Shown piece after piece: positions 1-12,600 of a stretch of DNA of 64,000 nt. Source of the stretch: Haliclona indistincta (Eukaryota > Porifera > Demospongiae > Haplosclerida > Chalinidae). Numbering within the stretch: position 1 is the stretch's first letter; each line of letters begins with the position of its first letter. The notes below the pieces were generated by a model, which saw only the letters and a list, made by a program, of their open reading frames with translations, did not search any database and was not told the DNA's origin. The stretch lies in the NCBI GenBank assembly GCA_964017065.1, contig OZ024785.1:8307672-8371671 (forward strand), in the 5' to 3' direction. The translations under genes and the position numbers were made by a program.

Positions 1-5
1 ACCAC

Positions 6-245
6 ATGCACACACACACACACACTCACACACACAAACACACAAAGACATGCACACACTCACTCACACACACACAAAGACACGCACGCACACGCACACG
101 CACACGCACACACACACACACACACACTCACACACACACACTCACTCACTCACACTCACTCACTCACACACACTCACACACACACAAAGACACGCATACA
201 CACACAAAGACATGCACACACACACAAAGACACGCACACACCTAT
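6..245. repeat. CA-rich microsatellite
   Basis: Continuous (CA)n with interspersed CTCA and CAAAGA units. The His/Thr-rich reading frames over it are artefacts of the dinucleotide repeat. Confidence 0.97.
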
Positions 246-882
246 TGTCTCAACCAAAGACACATGCATAGCACAATGCATGAGTAGATGTATAGATGAT
301 ACTTTCCACACATGCACATACAGTAGTTAGCCTCCATGAGGCACTGGGACCACAGAGAAGCCTTTTCCCTTTCAGTTCTTACAAGGCTGTGAGTGGACAA
401 ACATCTCTGAACTCACACCCCTAACATATGCACACACACACCCCTACACAATGGTCACACACTCACTGGCTTCACATAACACAACATTCACTGCCAGCCT
501 GTTTTCACAGTTGGATAATGGGTCACAGTGTACACACACTCTGACCTTACACAGACTAGAGCATTGATAATATTATGAGCAGGAAATCTCAATTATGAGC
601 ATACCACATTGGTATAAAACAGGATATAACAGTAGCTATAACACCATGGTAAACAAAGAGTAGCTACCATGGTAACAGGTCCTGGCAGCAGTCTCAATGA
701 CCAAGCTACTACTGGCTACCATGGTAACACGCAACATCCTTGGGCTACTGTAAGCACTACCACATGTATGGTTAAAAGCTTTCGTAACATATTGGTAGCT
801 AGGCCTATAACAGTATACTATTGTATAACTATGATGTAGAGCTAGGTAGCTCCATTTATTTTTATCATGGGTTTATGACTTG
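246..882. other. No gene seen
   Basis: Non-coding DNA downstream of CEP97. Three short palindromes of the form CTACCATGGTAAC lie between about 643 and 733. I see no exon or transposon end here. Confidence 0.5.
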
Positions 883-3800
883 TCACATACAGACATGGCT
901 GACCTCTCTCATTAGAGACTGCATAGTCTCCTCCTGTATCTGCTGCAGATGGACTTGATGAGCTAACTCTTCACGACAACTAAGAAAACAAGAGAGAGAG
1001 AGAGAGCAACACCACAATCACCCTCACATTATTCTCACACTCACCCCATCAACTGGCTGAAGAGCAATGCAATACAGTTCTCAGTTTTCTTGTGGTACAG
1101 ATGCTCACGAGCACCCATTACAGCAGGGTCTTTCTTTCTTGCTCTACGGCCTCTCCTGAAGTCATGAAATGAAATCATGAAGCAACAAAAACACTCTCAA
1201 ACCATGACTCATGCAGGTCATAAAAGCTCCTCAAATCATTTACCACAAATGTTACTTCCCATAAAACTATGTTGTGTTTGTGGAATGGACAAACTCAAAA
1301 TATTAGTAACCCACTTTTAGAAGGACTGGTCAGTGAGTGCTAGAGGTATTGTTTATCAAAAACATGTTTTTTCAATCCTTTCTTTGCATGCAGAAGCGTT
1401 ACTTCGTGTACTCAATTTGAAATTGTTTTAGCCCTAAGCAGTTTACTTGTGTCCAAATGTTTTGTTGCGCTAGACAGCATGATTGCCAGTTGCTTACCAT
1501 GCAGCTTGCAGCACAGTGGCGGCACGATGCCTTGCGATGAGATTCTGCTTACGGCACAGGTAGCCTCTCACTACAGCCTGGATGATGACCACCGCTTTCA
1601 CTATCTCTTCCTCGACCAGCGGAGAGAGCTCCTTCACTGTAGCTGTAGCTGAAGCCTGCTGCTGCTCCACTGAGGTTGCTCCTACAAAACACACACAGAA
1701 ATGTCAATGGGTGATGGAGAGAAAATTAGCTGTGCCAGTGCTATGCAACCTCCTGAGGCTCAGTCAAGTGAACTCGCAGAAGGGTAAACTAGGTTTTCTA
1801 GCCTGCTGTGGCAAGTTTCGCTGACACCATTTATTGATGACAAGACATAGCTAGTGTACTTAGCCATTACAGGTATGCACATGGCTCAGAAACATGATGT
1901 ATGCATTCGTAAAAAGGAATTTGAGTCAAAGGCATAATTTTGATAGACAACTCTGGCTCAAAAGCTGTTGAGCAAAAATAATATAAGGATTGTACGTTGC
2001 TACAACAAATTTTAAACTTGTAAAACATATTTTTGAGCAAGTTTAGTTTTAACCTTCTCTGTCAGATGATGTTGTTCCATCCTTCATGCCTAGTAGAATA
2101 TCAGAGAGTTGGATCACACCCTCGCTGTTCATGGGATAGCCGTACGCTCGTGAGAGAGAGGAGGTGAACGAGGAGAGTGTGCCTGTGGACCGAGCTGACG
2201 GACTTCCAGCCGAGTTGTTGTGAACAGGCAAAAAACATGATGTAGACTGGAGCAGCTCTTCGCCCTCACTGCCCTCTAGCTTATCCACTCTTTGTTTGGT
2301 GATGGTTGGAGGAGATGAGGAAAAGTACAGTGTTGGAGTGCTGTCGCCATCACTGTCAGCCCGTGGTGGTGAGGGAGAGAGAGAAGGAGAGGCTGCTGGT
2401 CGAACACTGTCGCCATCTAAAATGGAAGACATAGTCATATCTCCTTCCCTTACTTCACCTAAAGAAGTAACAAAAATATAAATTATGAACTTTAGGAAGT
2501 CCATGAATAAGTGATCTGTTAGCCTCGTCCCCAGGCCAAATTTTTTCGCTTACGAAACGGACGAACGAAAACGGAAGCGCGAAAAAAGGGCCTGGTATCT
2601 ATTGCAAGGGTGACCTTTGACCATTCCCCAGAATCTGGAGAATCCGTTCACACTTGAATATTTGTTTGTGATATTAGCCCGTATATTCACGTGAAAATGG
2701 CGCTCTAAGAGGCCTACTGTCTGTGTTGCTACCTGTAGAAGCGGATCTAGTGCTCAAGTACGAGCAGCGAAGTCCTGTCTGTGTTCGCGCGGTCTCTACT
2801 GTGTATGGTGACTCTGTGCTGACATGTTTGAAATACAATCGTTCACAGAGTCTCTTCGAAAACCCAGTATCTGGCGTCTCCCACGTTGCTGCATTCGTCA
2901 GCAGCGTAACTACAGCAACGCTGTGCACAGCAGGCCTTGTACAGCCCTGTATCGACAATCAGTAGCCAAGCCACGTGTTTTCATAGCTAGCGCATGCGCA
3001 CAATTACCCATGCAATAGATACCAGGCCTTAATTTTCGCTTATTCGTTCGTTTCGTTGCGAAAATTAATGGCAGGGGACGAGGCTAGTGATCTGTGTGTG
3101 TCACAAGAACAGAGTAGCTTTTTTAATTCTGGAAATACTTTAGCATCATAATGAAAAAGACTTAGTGCAAGTCTTTGTAAAGTGCAAAAAGAAGTTCATA
3201 GTAATTATTATTATCAGTAGAACAAACACTGCTCTAACTAACCTCCTCTGTCTCTATGGGCGAGGTGCTTGAGGGCCTCTTGTCTGGTGTTAGGTGTGGA
3301 CTGCTGCAGCAACTTGTCCTCCTGGGACTGGATCATCTCTTGCACGTAACGCAGGGCTCTCAACGTCTCCATCACCTGGGGCTGGTGACAGATGAGAAAG
3401 AGGCTACTTCATCAGTTAGTAAGTCTGAGTGACCAGAGGCTCACAAATGCACAGCCGTAACATATTATTTTTTATGGTACATGTACTGCACACGAAAACA
3501 GCATAATGTACAGCTAACAGCTAATGTATGGTCTGTAAGAAATGTATTCCTGTGTTGCAATGTGGAAGTCATACACTTCTTGGGTAGCATTTCATTAGCC
3601 TGCCCTTAAGAGGTAAACTAAAATATTATCGCAAATTAATTCGGCAACAGACAATCTTTTTCATAACTTCATGTAACTCTTGTGCCAACATGATTTACAA
3701 GATGAATTGCATCAATTTCTTCATCCATTAGACCATAAAATTCGCTACTTGATCACTCGATACCAACATAACCTAACTACAATGTGAATGATAGATTTCA

Positions 3801-4131
3801 AAAGTGCAGTCCAACCATGAAATTCACCAATAAGCACATAACTGTACCAACCAATTACGCTAATGTACCACAAAGTCATGATTCATGAAGTACCTACCTT
3901 CTTAGACACAGGTGGTTGGGAGTAACTGGATGAAGTGGCTGATTGTGGATAAATGGAGGACGAGAAAGATTGATCAGTTATACTGTCGCTTGGAGGCTTG
4001 GCTGCTTTGTGAGTTGAACGACCACCAGATGAATAGTGGAGTTTGTCAGACATCAAGAGCTTGGCTTCTTGTCTGGAGAGAAAGGAGAGAAGGTGATAGA
4101 GAAAGAGAGACGGACAAAGAGAGAAAGAGAA

Positions 4132-4162
<31 letters not shown>

Positions 4163-4240
4163 TAGAGAGAAAGAGAGGGAGGGAGGGAGGGAGGGAGGGA
4201 GGGAGGGAGGGAGGGAGGGAGGGAGAGAGGGAGGAAGGAA

Positions 4241-4278
<38 letters not shown>

Positions 4279-4931
4279 CTGCACTCTATGAAGTGAATGA
4301 CAAAGAGATCATGTACCGTTCAGTAGCAGTGATAGAGACACCGTCTAGTACAGTGATGTTTTGACACCACACGAGCAAATACGGACGATAGTTGAGAGAG
4401 CCCCTGAGAAGGCAAGAGACAATGTCATCACACACACACACACACACACGCACACACACACACGCACACACACACACACTGTTGTGATATGCAGTAACCA
4501 AGCGAAAACATACGCACGTGTGAGACTACGACGATAGGGTACGATGTGTGCATGTGTACAAACAATATCTGACATCCTCTTATTAAAATGTACAAGTATT
4601 GGTAGCATGTACATGTGTTGCTGACTCATTCTGTGTCAATGTGTTTATCTCTACCGGTGATAAATGCACTTTCCAATCAGCTAATTTTCGCTGTAACCTG
4701 CTAATCAGTGTAAAAATACAGCTTCAATAATCAAATGCAGCTCAGATAAATAATTTTATTTTTAAAAATTAAATTGAAATTTTTGAACACCTCTTCAACC
4801 CATCAAAGAGCGTTGTCTCACCTGGTAGAAGGTCTGGTGGATGGATTGCCCATCACTGACACCTGAGATAACTTGCAAAGATGAGACAGTGATGCAAACT
4901 AAGAGAGAAGGAAGGGGAGGGAAGGGAAGAA

Positions 4932-4994
<63 letters not shown>

Positions 4995-6477
4995 GGGGAG
5001 AGAGAGAGGGAAGAGAGAGATGGTGAAATATAGGTAAGCTTAGTTCACCAGTTTCACCTCATTGAAGTTACTGATGTTGTTTTCAGCTAGTGTGAGTATC
5101 TCCACATTACTGGGGATCAGGCATGACCTGCGTGAACTGACAATCATTACACATCATAAATAGCTCACAGAGCACTAGAACCTTAGGAGTGTACAACTGG
5201 AGAACACAACGATTGAACAGCAAATAATGCTTACGTGCACTGTAGCAACTCATAAAAAGATTTCTAATTATATTATATAAAATAAAATAAGAAGCATCAT
5301 ACTAAGCGGCAGATTTTATTCTGTGACAAAATTACCAATGCACTATTGTAAGTACACTCTTTGGAATGATAAGCTCCTGACTGCTATTTTACAGAATAAT
5401 GGTGGTGGTTCACATTCTGATAATTCAGGTTGTACACTCCTTAGAACTAGAACTGATACTGTAATCATTCTCTACCTCATTTGCAGCAATGTGATGGCGT
5501 TTGAATGCAACAACAGTGTCTGTGATACAATAACACACTCGATCAAGCACAGGTATGCTGGATTGTTGTACCTTCAATGCTGTGAGATTCACCAAGCCGC
5601 TATCCAGTGCACTAATGCTGTGATGGTAGCAGCAGCAGTCTATACATACAGGACTCTATCGGGTTGTGCTCACCAGTTATTAGAAAGATCAAGATGAGTT
5701 AGCGACACACACTGGGTCAGTCCTCTGGTGTCCTAGAGTGAGAGATTACAAGCAAGATACTGTATAGCGGGAAATTTTCGCAAATGCGCGAGATAGAGGA
5801 TTTCGTAAATAATATTTTCACGAATCAGCGCTATTGCCCTTATCTTTGTCAACAAAAGCAAGACATACGTGGATAATATTTTTGCAAATAGCCTGCAATT
5901 CGCGAAAATTTTCTCCAGTGAAAATTTCTCCCTATACGGTAGCTTAGACTACATCTGTATACCATATTACCAATGTTAACATGAAGCTATATTAGACACT
6001 CTACTACTTAGTACCTTAACACTATTGCCGGCAATACTCAACCACTGCAAATGACCGAGCCTCTCTAAACCTGTGACAACACCAAACATGATAAAACACG
6101 CACACTCTCTCCAGCACATACCTGAAGTGGTAGTGATGCTGTTGCTCTGTAGGTTCAGAATAACTAGACTAGTGAGGGATGAGATACTGCTGATGTGGAC
6201 CAGTTTATTGTAACACACTGATAGCTAGAGAACAGGTGAGTCATATGGCACGTTATAACGGTGAGGTAGGCTACCTGTAGCAGCCCGGGAAGCTGGTCTA
6301 CTCCTTTCAAACTGCTCAGCTCATTGTGGTCGGCAGTGAGCGATACAGCTGTGCTCTTACTGCGACAGACGCCTCCGAGTGACTTCAAGCTCTTCTCTGG
6401 AATAACACAGGACACACAGTAGCTAGTGGAAATGCTCTAGTCTTACTGGAGAAATCCAGATGTGGTCCAGACGCCAT
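883..6477 (-). CDS. CEP97: CEP97-like centrosomal leucine-rich repeat / IQ protein
   Basis: In other animals CEP97 partners CP110 at the distal centriole and restrains cilium formation. Exons were read on the minus strand with GT-AG borders. The start codon is at 6477 (MASGPHLDFS), and the first intron follows eleven codons later. LRR exons follow: TADHNELSSLKGVDQLPGLL (6290-6400), LSVCYNKLVHISSISSL (6120-6220), GLERLGHLQWLSIAGNSVK (6010-6065), THLDLSNN (about 5690), ISALDSGLVNLTALK (about 5600), NVEILTLAENNIS (about 5090) and LSQVSVMGNPS (about 4840). The LRR cap YRPYLLVWCQNITVLDGVSI (4330-4400) is a close match to human CEP97. Ser-rich and helical exons follow (3900-4080, 3245-3380, 2049-2460), then an IQ motif VVIIQAVVRGYLCRKQ (1500-1680), a basic exon (1036-1153) and the last exon ending in TGA at 883-885. 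A transposon (2520-3086), a MITE (5760-5939) and GA/CA repeats lie in introns. Small exon edges are approximate. Confidence 0.88.
2520..3086. mobile_element. Element A: TAGCCTCGTCCCC terminal-inverted-repeat element in a CEP97 intron
   Basis: It begins TAGCCTCGTCCCCAGGCC and ends GGGGACGAGGCTA. A perfect 9-bp target duplication GTGATCTGT lies at 2511-2519 and 3087-3095. Just inside the left end CCAGGCC pairs with GGCCTGG about 60 bp further in. The element is 567 bp, has no convincing coding capacity and is non-autonomous. It belongs to the same family as the elements at 46971, 55837 and 62806. Confidence 0.9.
4084..4276. repeat. GA / GGGA microsatellite in a CEP97 intron
   Basis: Runs of GAGA, then about thirteen GGGA units, then GA again. 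Ser/Leu/Pro-rich and Arg/Glu-rich frames over it are not genes. Confidence 0.95.
4426..4481. repeat. CA microsatellite
   Basis: (CA)n with occasional CG steps inside a CEP97 intron. Confidence 0.9.
4934..5018. repeat. GT then GA microsatellite
   Basis: About twenty GT units followed directly by GA units in a CEP97 intron. Confidence 0.95.
5760..5939. mobile_element. Small MITE with TA target site
   Basis: The ends are CTGTATAGCGGGAAATTTTC and, inverted, CCGTATAGGGAGAAATTTTC, flanked by TA on both sides (5758-5759, 5940-5941). It is 180 bp, AT-rich and non-coding, and lies in a CEP97 intron. The TA duplication and short size fit a Tc1/mariner-type MITE. Confidence 0.75.
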
Positions 6478-6495
6478 TGCTGTAGATTTTACCGC

Positions 6496-6550
6496 CAAAG
6501 TGGTCACGTGCGTGTTGGCGCGAATTACGAACTATGCGAAAAGGAGATAA
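6496..6550. promoter_or_regulatory. Putative CEP97 promoter block (E-box plus E2F-like)
   Basis: GGTCACGTG followed by TTGGCGCGAATTA lies 20 to 55 bp upstream of the CEP97 start codon, in the 156-bp gap before the kinase gene's stop. Nearly the same 50 bp occurs upstream of ALDH8A1 at 32615-32662. CACGTG is a canonical E-box and TTGGCGCG resembles an E2F site. Function is inferred. Confidence 0.5.
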
Positions 6551-6633
6551 TAATGAGTGCGCAATATCACATTTATAGTACAGCAATATCCTTTGAAGTA
6601 TGGCTTCACTGGGATATAAACATGTAAATGGTG

Positions 6634-9600
6634 TCAGTTTCGATCAAGTGAGCATGTTTGACTGAGATGGCGTTGTGCATCAACAGGAGTTGCTACAGGA
6701 TGATCAATATAGGGAATCTCTGGTCTTTCATCGTCATCAGGCACCATCTCAAGACATGTCGGATCTTCTGGTTCTTCGTTCAATTCTAGTTTGGCAATTT
6801 TTGGTTTTAGATGATTTTCTTCTGCTGGAATCATTTCCTCTGGTTGTATAAATATATAGAGCTCCTCTGCATTTTTCTGCTTTGAAAGCATGCGATCAAA
6901 CTCTCCTCTTAGCTGAACAAAGTTAGGCCTGTCACTAGGATGTTCTTGCCAGCACAAAAGCATAAGTTCGTAACTGCATGAAGCAATAAATATACAGCAC
7001 ATTCTTGCATTAATATTGTACTCACACTTCAACTGAACAGTTCTCTGGTCGCTCCATACGATAACCTCTCTTTAACATGACTAACATGTCTTTATTGTTG
7101 ATTGTAGGATAAGGCATTGATCCTATCACGAGTTAAGAGAAAAAAAATTTATTTATTTTATTTGCTTATTAACCTTAGCATAATTTAGTATTTGTTTTGT
7201 ATTTGTTGTTACATCTAAGTGTCTTTGTATTACATCTTAGTGCACATCTTGTTCTTTCTTTCCTACTGTATTTTCTTAATTTGTTGTTTTCTTGTGTGGT
7301 GTTTGGTTGTTTTGTGCATGGTGTCAATTTATTGTACATTATTTATTCTCTGATTAACAGACTTTGATTTATAATGATCCATACTGTACTTACCAAGTGT
7401 AGCTATTTCCCATAAAGTCACTCCATATGACCATACATCTGAGGCAGTTGTGAATTCTCTGTCGATGATACTCTCAATAGACATCCATTTCAGTGGCAAT
7501 CGTCCTTGAGTGGTCTTGACGTAGACATTGTCGTGCGAGAGAAGACGAGATAAACCAAAATCTGTGATCTTGAGAGTATTTCCTTGTCCAACTAGAACGT
7601 TACGGCAAGCCAGATCTCTATGTACCACATTCAAGCTAGCCAGAAAGTCCTGTATAGTGTTATTGACCTGCACTTACTGGTAGCAAGGTGTGTCAGTACT
7701 TACCATTCCTGATGCTATCTGATAAGCAAATGAAACGAGATCCTCGGATTTAAGCTCCCCAAGATCTGAATAAAGTGATTCTGCTGTTTCTGGATTTCTC
7801 TTCCTTTCTATAAACTATAGAATTCCGTGTATATCAAAGTAATTAATAATAGAATAAATCATACCTTTTTGCGGCATGTCTTTAAAAATGTCTGCAAGTC
7901 TCCATGTTCGGCAAACTCAGTGACAAGGCACAATGGTTCCTGAACGGTAATGCACCCTACCAAGTTGACGACATGTGCATTTTTGTAGCTTGCAATTTTC
8001 TTCATCAGCTCAATCTCCTTAAAAAAATCATTTTTTTCTGAACCTGAAACTCCCACTGTAAGTGTGAAAGTCAATTTTGTGCCGTGCACAAAAAAAGTAT
8101 TATAATACTTTTTAAAAACTTCACTGCTACATGTGCAATGCCATTTCTTGCTAAGAGTGGTCTGACATGTGGATTATTACATGTCTCCATTATAGTCCCT
8201 CTGTAAACCACTCCAAATGCCCCCTCTCCTAGTTTCTCATCCGTGATAATGCTCTTATGATTGAGCTCCCAGTCATCAACCTGCAGTGCGTGCTGTTCAA
8301 TTGAACCATTGTGTTCGCCTTTGAAAATCGAATGCATCTTCTGTATGAGGATAAGCATTATTTAAACCAGGACAAGTTTGGACTAATATTTAGTGATGCA
8401 AATTAGCAACAAATCAACACAACTCTGCACACGTCTCACAAAAGCTGTTAATTGTGTAACCTGTGCATGTACACGGAAGAATGTACTTCGTCACTTACCC
8501 AATCATGACTAAAATCATCAATTCCTAGCTTTCGCTTTCTCTTCGTCACCAGACAGCAAAATAAGATTATCAACATAGATATCAGGAGTAGAACAATACC
8601 AAATGGAACAAGCACAGAGAGTAATACTGTTCTGATAGTAGAATCAGGAGTAACATCTGCAGGAAAAGATAGTTACAATACTCTATGTTTGCACAAACAG
8701 GCAGTAGTTACCAGTAGTAGATAATGGTGTTTTCATTGGTGTTGGTGTTGGTGCTGTTGGTGCCGTTGGTGTTGGTGCTGTTGTTGCTATTGGAGTTTCT
8801 CCTGAATTGAAAAGAAAGTCATAAGTTACAGTCATAATATATAGTTGAAAAAGGCAGATGGGATCGTACCTGAGCCAGGGTTCACAGTGTTATCTGCAGT
8901 TTTGAATGGGAGACTACAATTTGTTTGGTTAGGATTTCTATACAGCACTACAGGAGAACTCCAAACTGAACGAAAAGGCTGGTTTTGCAGCGTTGGTACA
9001 CTGTACACGGATCTTAACTGGAAGAAATTAGACATAATCAATTTAGAAAATTCAAACTGTGTAAAGGTACCTGTACATACAAACAAGCAAAATTTGGACT
9101 GCTTTTAGCCGTAAACAATGTGCTTCTATTTCCTTGAAACATATCCCCCTAGAGAAATAAAAAATCAACACATTTTCAACAAGGAATGTAGTTCAATGTA
9201 CATCAATCAATGTAGTACTGATCGGCGTAACTCCATCCTGGTTAGTAGAATCAATAACTAATGGTGCTGTTGTGATAATATATTCATGTCTCATATCACT
9301 TATACGAGCACTGGTTTCGTTTGGTTGCTGTAGCATCAAATCAACTAAGACAACAAACCATGAAGGATCGTTTACAATGACAGACAAAGACTGAACAGTC
9401 ACATTAACAGGTGATGATGGATGAGGAGGCACTAAGGAAATTTGACAAGATCCCGCAAGTGGTGGGGGTTGTTGGACAAAAGGTTGGTATATGGTTGTGA
9501 CCCCAAATTGATAATTTTCATCATCGTTAGGATCTTGATAGTCTCCTTGATAAGTAAATTCATTTTGTGTGTCATTATTGGTCTGAATCGGTCAAGGCAT

Positions 9601-12600
9601 AAACATTAACAATGCTAGTAACTAAGACTCACAGATCTTGGGTTGATTTGTTTGAGTAATTTAAATACTCCTTCTTTCAATCTCCCAGTAACGGTAAATG
9701 ACTTAACTAAAGCAATAGATGAAGATTCAGGCAGATTGAAATGGAGACCAGTGTTGTATTGATATCTACTTGAATTCCATTGTGAGACACATGTCAGTTG
9801 AAGAGTTGGGTGATTGATGACTTCTACAAGATAATACACATAGCTTGGTAAATACATCCAACAAAGGCACATTATACACTGTACATACGTTGTATATCTG
9901 GGAGAGCAAGTAGGCATTCTATTACTGTCGGTTCTGCATTGTCTGCAATTGGCATTGTAATTATCTGCAATAAAGTGAAACAGCAGCAGAATAATCATTG
10001 ATCGATTACCTGGAGTTGAATAATTACACTATTAGCCCTAAGAAATATTGATGTATTACTGTTGGAAAGGAACCTGAAGCTTGTTGTATCCTATACATTG
10101 AAACAGAATTATATTCATAAAAATGTTATGGCCAGCTAGGTAATGAATTTACTTTGCTTAGATTGTACATCATGTTTCCATAATCTCTCAGCTGGTAATT
10201 CACTTCAATCCTATATCCAGTTAGATTACCTGTTGATTATAATAAATTATTGTATGTAAGATATTTAGTCTATTACCAAGTGGTCTTTCCCAAGAAAAAT
10301 GAAAAGTCCAGTAATTTTGAATAAATTCAGATCTGTCATCTTGCTTGAGTTCAGTTGTTACGCTTCTGTAGTCTACTTGATGTGGAAAACCATTAGCTGG
10401 ATCTTGATTGGCTGAACCATAAGATCATTGAGTGTAGATATTGCTCTCAGTGTGTCTTACCTCCATAGACTGACAGGTTCAACACAGGGCTATACTGAGT
10501 CATATTGGTCCTTGAAACAACAGCATATGAAATGGACACGTTTGAACATGCAAATTCACTCAAAAGCAGTCGATGAGTAGATTCTGGCTGTTTAAGCAAA
10601 ACTTATTTGATGCATTATACAAATCAAATCTTACCAGCCAGATGTAAGCGCTGAGTGATATTGACTGCACTCTGAATATATACGTAGTGTACCCAGAAGA
10701 GTTGAACGAGGCATTGAGTTTGGTAAATGAGCTGACATTGCCTATGTGGTACACTCCTGCTCTCTCTTTATACTCTGGTGGACTGAGTTCAGGAAAATTT
10801 GTTGGTGTAATTGGCACATGTTGAGGCATCCCTATTTTATTTGAATAAAATTGATGAGTACACACAGTCGTGTATTAGTAGAGCGGATTGGTTGAAAAAT
10901 CGTTCACTTTATCATAAAAGCATGAAACTTGGTACACTGTTAGAACATGACATGAGGATCATTTTTAGCTATAGGGCCACCTCAGATTTGACCTCTGACC
11001 TTTGCGGCAGCTTTTTCTTCCAAATTGCCGATACAGTCATCAACTCCCTGCTATCTATACTCGTTTTATATAATTTTGATCATTGTACATAATAACAACT
11101 TGCCTAAGGAATATTTTTATTCTTAAAAAGTTTGACCTTTGACCTCTGCGGCAACGTTTTACTCAAGATAAATTAAGGGAACAGTCATTTTCAATGGTAT
11201 TCACTGTTTGTGAGTTACTAGTTCATTGTTAATAGTAAGAGTATTCAAAAGTTGACCTTTGCGGCACATTTTTCTTCAAATGTACATGTACTGTTAATAA
11301 TACAAAATGATAGTTCTTATCAGCATTGTATATAAAAGAGATGGTAAATTTGATCTGCAATTTGTTCATGCTATACAATAGGTGATATTACGGTACTTTA
11401 TGGTTTAAGATACTGATAACAATGTCAATCCCATGGAGAAGCATGGCTACTGACTTAGAATCTTCTCAAACATAGGTAGAAAGCATCCCAGTGTCTTATT
11501 AGGATTATCTGTAGCATCTTGAATACTACTGGCATGATATGCTGACCATGATATTTGCTCACCATCACCCAACTTATCGCGGCTTATCACCTCTCTGACA
11601 TGCTCTAACCAGTCATATTCTGTTCTCATTGCTTGAGACCAAGCAACAAGCAATCTGCTTTGTTTGGCCCAGCAAGCTTTGGAAGTATTGGGTCCTTTTT
11701 ACTCATAGCAACTAGTGGCACATTTGTGTATGAATGTGGTAGCTTTTCCAATTTTACCCTGGAAGCATGACTGTATTCTTGATCGGAGGTTGTCATAGCA
11801 AGGCGCTCCACTCCATTAGACTCATTTTGAAAATGTTGAAATACAGAGATACTTGTTCCGTGGAGAGATCCTTGAGCAGATGTAGAACTAGGATTATGAT
11901 CGATTTTATCAATGGCTGCAGTAGTGAAGAGTTCTAGTCTCAGCTTTGGAGAGCACACTACTTTCTCCATTTCAAATTGTTTGCAGAGAGCTAGTGTTGC
12001 ACATAACTGCAGAGGTATTCAGCCATGCCATGCCAAGCCATGCCACTATACCCCAAGCAGTACTTATTTTTGTCACAGCTACTGATAGCTTTGCTTCTTA
12101 CAGAGTAGACAGCTCACACAAAATAAGCACACAATATGAATGAGAGCCTCCACTTCCACTGTATTTGGGAGTGCTAATTGCATGTCAAAACTCGTAAGAG
12201 AGAATTGGTCGATGCCTTATTTGAGTTAGGATTAAACATTTCCTACGATCGTTTGCTGAATACCTCTGCAGTTATGTGCAACACTAGCTCTCTGCAAACA
12301 ATTTGAAGTGGAGAAAATAGTGTGCTCTCCAAAGCTGAGACTAGAACTCTTCACTATTGCAGCCATTGATAAAATCGATCATAATCCTAGTTCTACATCT
12401 GCTCAGGGATCTCTCCACGGAACAAGTATCTCAGTATTTCAACATTTTCAAAATGAGTCTAATGGAGTGGAGCGCCTTGCGATAAGTTGGGTGATGGTGA
12501 GCAAATATCATGGTCAGCATATCATGCCAGTAGTATTCAAGATGCTACAGATAATCCTAATAAGACACTGGGATGCTTTCTACCTATGTTTGAGAAGACT

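Noticed and set aside
6..287. Open frames rich in His and Thr
   Set aside because: They are the CA microsatellite read in frame. No start context, splice sites or conservation.
2674..2965. Coding capacity in element A
   Set aside because: Frames on both strands are of similar length and show no helicase or transposase motif, unlike elements B to D.
11946..12143. Gene in the loop of the giant inverted repeat
   Set aside because: Short frame spanning the arm-loop border with a GCCATGCCAAGCC repeat. Not supported.
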